From: Histomonas meleagridis
Taxonomy: Eukaryota > Parabasalia > Tritrichomonadida > Dientamoebidae
Assembly: GCA_020186115.1 (NCBI GenBank)
Contig: WSYJ01000151.1
Coordinates: forward strand, 372,001-436,000
DNA: 64,000 nt
Direction of reading: 5' to 3'
Position numbers and translations under genes: made by a program. The notes beneath the pieces are model-generated. The model worked only from the letters and a program-made list of their open reading frames with translations. It was not told the DNA's origin and ran no database searches. Each line of letters begins with the position of its first letter. Positions within the stretch are counted from its first letter, which is position 1. This document shows, in pieces, positions 60,281 to 64,000 of the stretch.

Positions 60281-61897
60281 ATGGATCCAGTTTATAAAAG
60301 AAAGAGAGAAATACAAGATTCATTCGAAAAATTGATTAAAAATGAATTAAATAATCAAAATTCACAATTAAAAGGTAATTTGAGTCTTAAAAATTTTATT
60401 AATTTTTTGAATGAAAAATATAATAGGGAGTTTAATTTTACACCTGAATTTAATACTGGTACAAAGCCATTAGTTGAAACATACAACAATTTAGTTAATT
60501 ATTATATAGATGTGAGCTTAGAAAGAACAACAGATGAACAATTTAATAATAAACAATTTGACGATTATAAGCAATTTGAATATAATTTTATTAAACTTTT
60601 TATCAATACTGAAAAAATTACACCTATTAATGGAAAAATTGGAAGAAAAACAATTCCAGAGCATCATGAATATTATATTAGAACGATTATCAAAAAATTG
60701 AATGAGATGTTTGCACGCAAAGTTTTTGAAGCTAAAAAAAAGCCTCTCAAATTTAATAAATATTGTGAAGAATTAAGGAAATATTTATATGGTATTGAAA
60801 TAATTGATAATAAAATTGGGAACGTATTTACATTCGATTCTGCTTATAGTAATTATTTGTTACAATATTTTAGTAAATTTCCTTATGACAATATATATAG
60901 AAATTATAATATTTATGAAGATTCTAAGAATTCACCTTATATTAACACAGGTTTCAAATCTCGTTCGAAAAACAAATATTTATTTGATAACTATTTACTT
61001 CCATATCATATTGATTATTCAAAATTAGATCCACAATTTAAACCTAATATAAATTATTTTCCTTATAAAAGAAATAAAAAATATCAACTAAAATATATTG
61101 GTAATAATGGTGAATATCAAATGGATTTATTTTTTTCTGGTTATGATGAAACCACTAAAACAGAAACAAAATATTGTTATTTATTAGCAGTTGAAATTAG
61201 GTCTAGATTTTTATTTTATGCCTATACTAATACAAAAATAAATGATAAAATAACTACAAAGAAATCAATAGAATCTATAGCTAAAGCTTTATTTATTTTA
61301 TATAATGCAGGATTTAATCCTAAAATTATACATTGTGATTCTGAAAAATCATTTTTATCGAAACCTTTACAATATATAGCAGCACATTTATCTGGTGTAA
61401 AAATAATTCCAGTAAAAAGAATAATTTTAGAAGATAAATCTTATCCTATTCATACTTCTTTAGCTATAATAAATAGAATTTGTAGAACCATTAGAGATAT
61501 GGCTGATAATATGGGTTTAAAAGAAATAGATCCATATCATATGAAGAAAATTGTCGGTAATTATTATAATTCTTATCATAAAACATTAAGCCAATTAAAT
61601 CACAAAAAAATTTCACCAATAGAAGCTTTTAATCAAAGAAAATCTTTTGGTTTAGAATTACATAAATTAAATGATAAAATTATAAATCAAGAAGGATTTT
61701 ATTTACCTCCTGGTACAACAGTAACAGTTTATAACACAGATCAACTAAAAAAGAGATCAAAAATATTATCAGATATTTTTATAGTAAATAATTTCGAAAA
61801 AGGTAAATATAATATTTATAATGAAAAAGGTATAAAAATGTCAGTACCAAGATATTTATTAAATCCTGTGCCTTATCCTATTAATCTTAATAAATAA
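60281..61897 (+). CDS. Retroviral-like integrase of the Maverick (Polinton c-integrase)
   Basis: 538 residues from ATG 60281 (MDPVYKRKREIQDSF); the longer frame opens with TTG inside the previous gene. The rve-type catalytic core spans ~270-430: first Asp in YQMDLFF (~282), second Asp in IIHCDSEKSFL (~353). The place where the Glu/Asp of the triad is expected (AIINRICRTIRD, ~398) reads Asn. SYHKTLSQLNHKKISPIEAF is the usual end of the core. A C-terminal SH3/chromo-like part (PPGTTVTVYNTDQLKKRSKI) follows. Role: inserting the element. The Asn may mean loss of activity or a shifted acidic residue (Glu384/Asp385). Confidence 0.88.
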   Translation: MDPVYKRKREIQDSFEKLIKNELNNQNSQLKGNLSLKNFINFLNEKYNREFNFTPEFNTGTKPLVETYNNLVNYYIDVSLERTTDEQFNNKQFDDYKQFEYNFIKLFINTEKITPINGKIGRKTIPEHHEYYIRTIIKKLNEMFARKVFEAKKKPLKFNKYCEELRKYLYGIEIIDNKIGNVFTFDSAYSNYLLQYFSKFPYDNIYRNYNIYEDSKNSPYINTGFKSRSKNKYLFDNYLLPYHIDYSKLDPQFKPNINYFPYKRNKKYQLKYIGNNGEYQMDLFFSGYDETTKTETKYCYLLAVEIRSRFLFYAYTNTKINDKITTKKSIESIAKALFILYNAGFNPKIIHCDSEKSFLSKPLQYIAAHLSGVKIIPVKRIILEDKSYPIHTSLAIINRICRTIRDMADNMGLKEIDPYHMKKIVGNYYNSYHKTLSQLNHKKISPIEAFNQRKSFGLELHKLNDKIINQEGFYLPPGTTVTVYNTDQLKKRSKILSDIFIVNNFEKGKYNIYNEKGIKMSVPRYLLNPVPYPINLNK

Positions 61898-62408
61898 ATA
61901 CTTTTTCTAATGATATATTAAATTCATCCATCAATGTGTAATATTCTTTATTATATTGAGAACTAAAATCATAACCATTAATCTTAATTGAATTAACTTT
62001 TTTAATTGGATTTACATGTTTTAAACATCCAGGTTCAGGATCTTCATAACTTAATCTAACTTGATTAAAATCAATTTCTAATATTAAACTTATAGCTTGT
62101 ACTAAATCATTAGCATTAATAATAATTTTTCCACTATTATCAATTAAATTTGCTATTAATTTCATATTATTTGTTTTTAATATCGCACTAAATGTCAAAG
62201 CTATATGTATATATAAAGCACTAGCATTATCAGTATTAAGTTCAGTTTCTCTTGTAATTATTTTTGGTGTTTCTTCATTAACTTCAGGATAATGTGCTGG
62301 TGTTTCACTATTGTTATTATTAATAATAACTTTACAATTAGCACTAGAACTATTATGTTCAGTATTATTCTTCCCTACATGGGGTGAGAAATCACTTATT
62401 TTAATCAT
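61887..62408 (-). CDS. Maverick hypothetical protein, 173 aa
   Basis: An intact frame overlapping the integrase 3' end by 11 bases, tail to tail. The first ~60 residues are Asn/Ser/Glu-rich and probably disordered. The rest is compact and helical (ALYIHIALTFSAILKTNNMK, then LVQAISLILEIDFNQVRLSY). A TCATCATTTTTT leader directly precedes the ATG. Family not recognised; position suggests a virion or assembly role. Confidence 0.6.
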   Translation of the reverse strand: MIKISDFSPHVGKNNTEHNSSSANCKVIINNNNSETPAHYPEVNEETPKIITRETELNTDNASALYIHIALTFSAILKTNNMKLIANLIDNSGKIIINANDLVQAISLILEIDFNQVRLSYEDPEPGCLKHVNPIKKVNSIKINGYDFSSQYNKEYYTLMDEFNISLEKVFIY

Positions 62409-62413
62409 AAAAA

Positions 62414-62418
62414 AATGA
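62414..62418 (-). promoter_or_regulatory. Inr-like TCATT of 62408 gene
   Basis: TCATT on the minus strand starts about 10 bases before the ATG at 62408. Confidence 0.4.
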
Positions 62419-62444
62419 TGATTTTAAAAAAAAATTTTCTTTAT

Positions 62445-63914
62445 TTAGAAACCGCGATCACTGTCAATATATGTATATAATGATGTTTTAACATCTGCAA
62501 ATTTATTCTTATCTAGTAAAATTTCAGAAAATGCTTGCTTTGAAGCGCTTGTCCAATAGTTTTCTCCTGTATCTTCTCTAATATATTTCTTAGCTGTTTT
62601 CTCATCTTTAATATTTTGACCTGCCAATATCTTATTCATTCTTGTTTTTATAATGTCATTATAAAATTTAGCAGATACACTAAGTATTGGAAACATTCCT
62701 TTAATCATAGCTAACTTTACAGGAAGTTGTTCATCATCAGCATTATTCTTTTGATAATCTTTAAGATAATCATTATAAATTGGCTTAATAACATATCTAG
62801 TAAACACTTGATTTGCTGTTCTCCTTTTTGGTTTGTGTGTTTTATAAACATCTCTAACACCTGTATCTTGATAATACTTTAAATTAAATTTATCAACAGT
62901 ATCCATAATTTGTCTACCTTCTGGGGTAGGTTCTACCCTAGGATCATCAAATGGCTTATTATCATCATATGAAACTTTTCTTATATATTTATCCATAAAT
63001 TCATCGAAATCCTCTATATGTTGACCTTTTGCTCTCAAAAGTTTTCTATTTTGTGGACTACCATATTTTTGTTGTAAAAATCTTATATATTGACTTTCAT
63101 AGGGGTCATGTTGTTTAACTGTCCATCCATTTACAAATTTTGCTCTTTTATGTTGATCTGCAACTATAACATCTGGAATACCATTTTTATTTATATCTTC
63201 TTCAATTGCAGTCCAATGATATCTTGGATCCTTTTTATCTTTATTATGTTTTTCAACTAATGCTCTTGCTCCTTCTATTGTTTGAAGCTCTCTAATTTTT
63301 TTAACATCTTTCTTTAAATCAAGAATAAGATGTGCTAATGTATCCATATTTTCATCCAATATAACATTACTTCCTCCAGTATATTTATATTTATTCTTAT
63401 CTTCTATAAAATCATACATTTTACCACCAGGAGTTCTAATGTGATATTCAGGAGGTCTTGGAGGTGGTGGTAAACTTTTGGTATTTGTTCTTCTTTTTTG
63501 ATATTTTCCGTCCACTTTTTCATAACCCAATGGTGGAATTTCGTTAGACAAAATTGGTTTAATGTCGTCGATAGTTATTGTTGGCTGCACTGATGAAAAA
63601 TGATCTTCATATTCTGTTTCTTCCAAAGCATCATCCTTTAGAACTTCTGGATGAAATGGAGCTAGTTCGTCAAAAAACGGATGTTGAATATTTTGTAAAT
63701 ACGTCAATATATTGTCCCATAAAGTATTCTCATCTATATTGGTTGTTTTTAATGTTCGCCATATTTTTATTTGATTATTAAGATCATTTATAGTTTTATT
63801 GGATTGATTATTTCTCCATTGTTTTAAGTTTTCAATAGCGGCACTCATATCGACCCCAAGCACATTGAGATAAGTAGCTATTTCATTATCTATACCCTGT
63901 TGGCCTTTTAACAT
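62445..63914 (-). CDS. Maverick hypothetical protein with EF-hand-like loop, 489 aa
   Basis: The intact frame starts at ATG 63914 (MLKGQQGIDNEIATYLNVL). Residues ~1-115 are helical, ~120-165 Pro/Glu-rich with SLPPPPRPPEYH, then a mixed alpha/beta part. At ~237-250, EDINKNGIPDVIVAD matches the D.N.NGIPD calcium-binding loop of dockerin/thrombospondin-3-like repeats. The C-terminal ~200 residues are basic and helical (KTHKPKRRTANQVFTRYVIK). No membrane segment. Likely a structural particle protein of the Maverick; this is inferred from context. Confidence 0.65.
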   Translation of the reverse strand: MLKGQQGIDNEIATYLNVLGVDMSAAIENLKQWRNNQSNKTINDLNNQIKIWRTLKTTNIDENTLWDNILTYLQNIQHPFFDELAPFHPEVLKDDALEETEYEDHFSSVQPTITIDDIKPILSNEIPPLGYEKVDGKYQKRRTNTKSLPPPPRPPEYHIRTPGGKMYDFIEDKNKYKYTGGSNVILDENMDTLAHLILDLKKDVKKIRELQTIEGARALVEKHNKDKKDPRYHWTAIEEDINKNGIPDVIVADQHKRAKFVNGWTVKQHDPYESQYIRFLQQKYGSPQNRKLLRAKGQHIEDFDEFMDKYIRKVSYDDNKPFDDPRVEPTPEGRQIMDTVDKFNLKYYQDTGVRDVYKTHKPKRRTANQVFTRYVIKPIYNDYLKDYQKNNADDEQLPVKLAMIKGMFPILSVSAKFYNDIIKTRMNKILAGQNIKDEKTAKKYIREDTGENYWTSASKQAFSEILLDKNKFADVKTSLYTYIDSDRGF

Positions 63915-64000
63915 TAAAAAAAAATGAATTTTAATTTTTCATTTTTTATTCAATTTTTATTTTTTGATTATTCACGTCGACGATCATTTTTTGATGTCCT
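63915..64000. other. Window edge: leader of 63914 gene
   Basis: TCATT on the minus strand at 63923-63927 lies 9 bases before the ATG at 63914. The rest is T-rich and the element continues beyond the window. Confidence 0.4.

Larger units (their letters stand above)
57926..64000. mobile_element. Maverick/Polinton-type element (partial, runs off window)
   Basis: A block of four intact genes (tail-fibre-like, integrase, and two virion-type hypotheticals on the opposite strand) plus one truncated gene. Tight spacing, an 11-base tail-to-tail overlap and common TCATTTT leaders set it apart from the host genes. The left edge at ~57925 cuts a Maverick gene and abuts ankyrin coding sequence, so the terminal repeat is missing on this side. 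DNA polymerase B, ATPase, protease and capsid genes would lie beyond 64000 if the element is complete. Confidence 0.75.

Noticed and set aside
1-64000. rRNA or tRNA genes
   Set aside because: No conserved rRNA blocks or T-loop motifs (GGTTCGAAT-type with matching arms) were found on either strand by eye.

Overview
Organism. The window is about 70% A+T or more, carries eukaryotic genes on both strands with mostly uninterrupted reading frames and short spacers, and is rich in mobile DNA. Several features together point to a parabasalid (trichomonad), most likely Tritrichomonas-like: a large family of proteins with the DUF3447-type N-terminus and ankyrin repeats, a tail-fibre- and integrase-bearing Maverick/Polinton, mariner, Tc1, pogo and Mutator-like remnants, an Ind1-type P-loop NTPase with a hydrogenosome-style presequence, and promoter motifs that fit the published Trichomonas vaginalis elements (Inr TCA+1Y[T/A]; M3 [AGT][AG]C[GC]G[TC]T[TAG], a Myb site). 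The species is inferred, not proven.

Layout. 0.6-9.3 kb: a Tubby-like protein and a full TOR kinase. 10-13 kb: an ankyrin gene continuing into a 170-bp-period cassette array (99 coding + 71 spacer). 13.3-16.9 kb: Ind1-like NTPase and a Rap/Ran-GAP protein. 17.4-20.8 kb: decayed ankyrin gene and a dead Tc1 element. 21.2-24.7 kb: protein kinase, ribosomal protein eL20 and DRG1. 25-31 kb: pogo remnant and a second ankyrin gene whose spacers are stretched by a 20-bp minisatellite. 31.7-34.1 kb: bacterial-type PARG and an atypical Arf. 34.7-39.8 kb: transposase-like pseudogenes. 40.3-55.4 kb: mostly housekeeping genes (TTLL, class I HDAC, a possible split micro-gene, degenerate Ras, acylphosphatase, PPP phosphatase, ARM protein, eL30, ASH/MSP-like protein, Rab, PDI-like) plus a histone H2A pseudogene. 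55.5-57.9 kb: an ankyrin pseudogene hit by a mariner element. 57.9-64 kb: one end of a Maverick that runs off the window.

Main observation. Two ankyrin genes (10.0-12.95 kb on +, 27.5-30.7 kb on -) share an unusual architecture. Removing spacers at the same codon boundary (after the Ile codon of NAKxI, before the Phe-x-Thr of the next repeat) leaves one open frame of 32-33-residue ankyrin repeats that ends at a natural stop, after allowing for one A-run frameshift in the first gene. Spacer lengths are 71 nt (once 72) in the first gene and 71, 91, 251, 331, 331 and 371 nt (all 71+20k) in the second. No frame-preserving GT...AG pair is shared by the spacers. They look like a non-canonical class of short introns, or else a cassette store; RNA data would decide.

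Most intact genes are not arranged in operons. TOR and the Rap/Ran-GAP protein lie within 6 kb of each other and could act in one growth-control pathway, but that link is inference.
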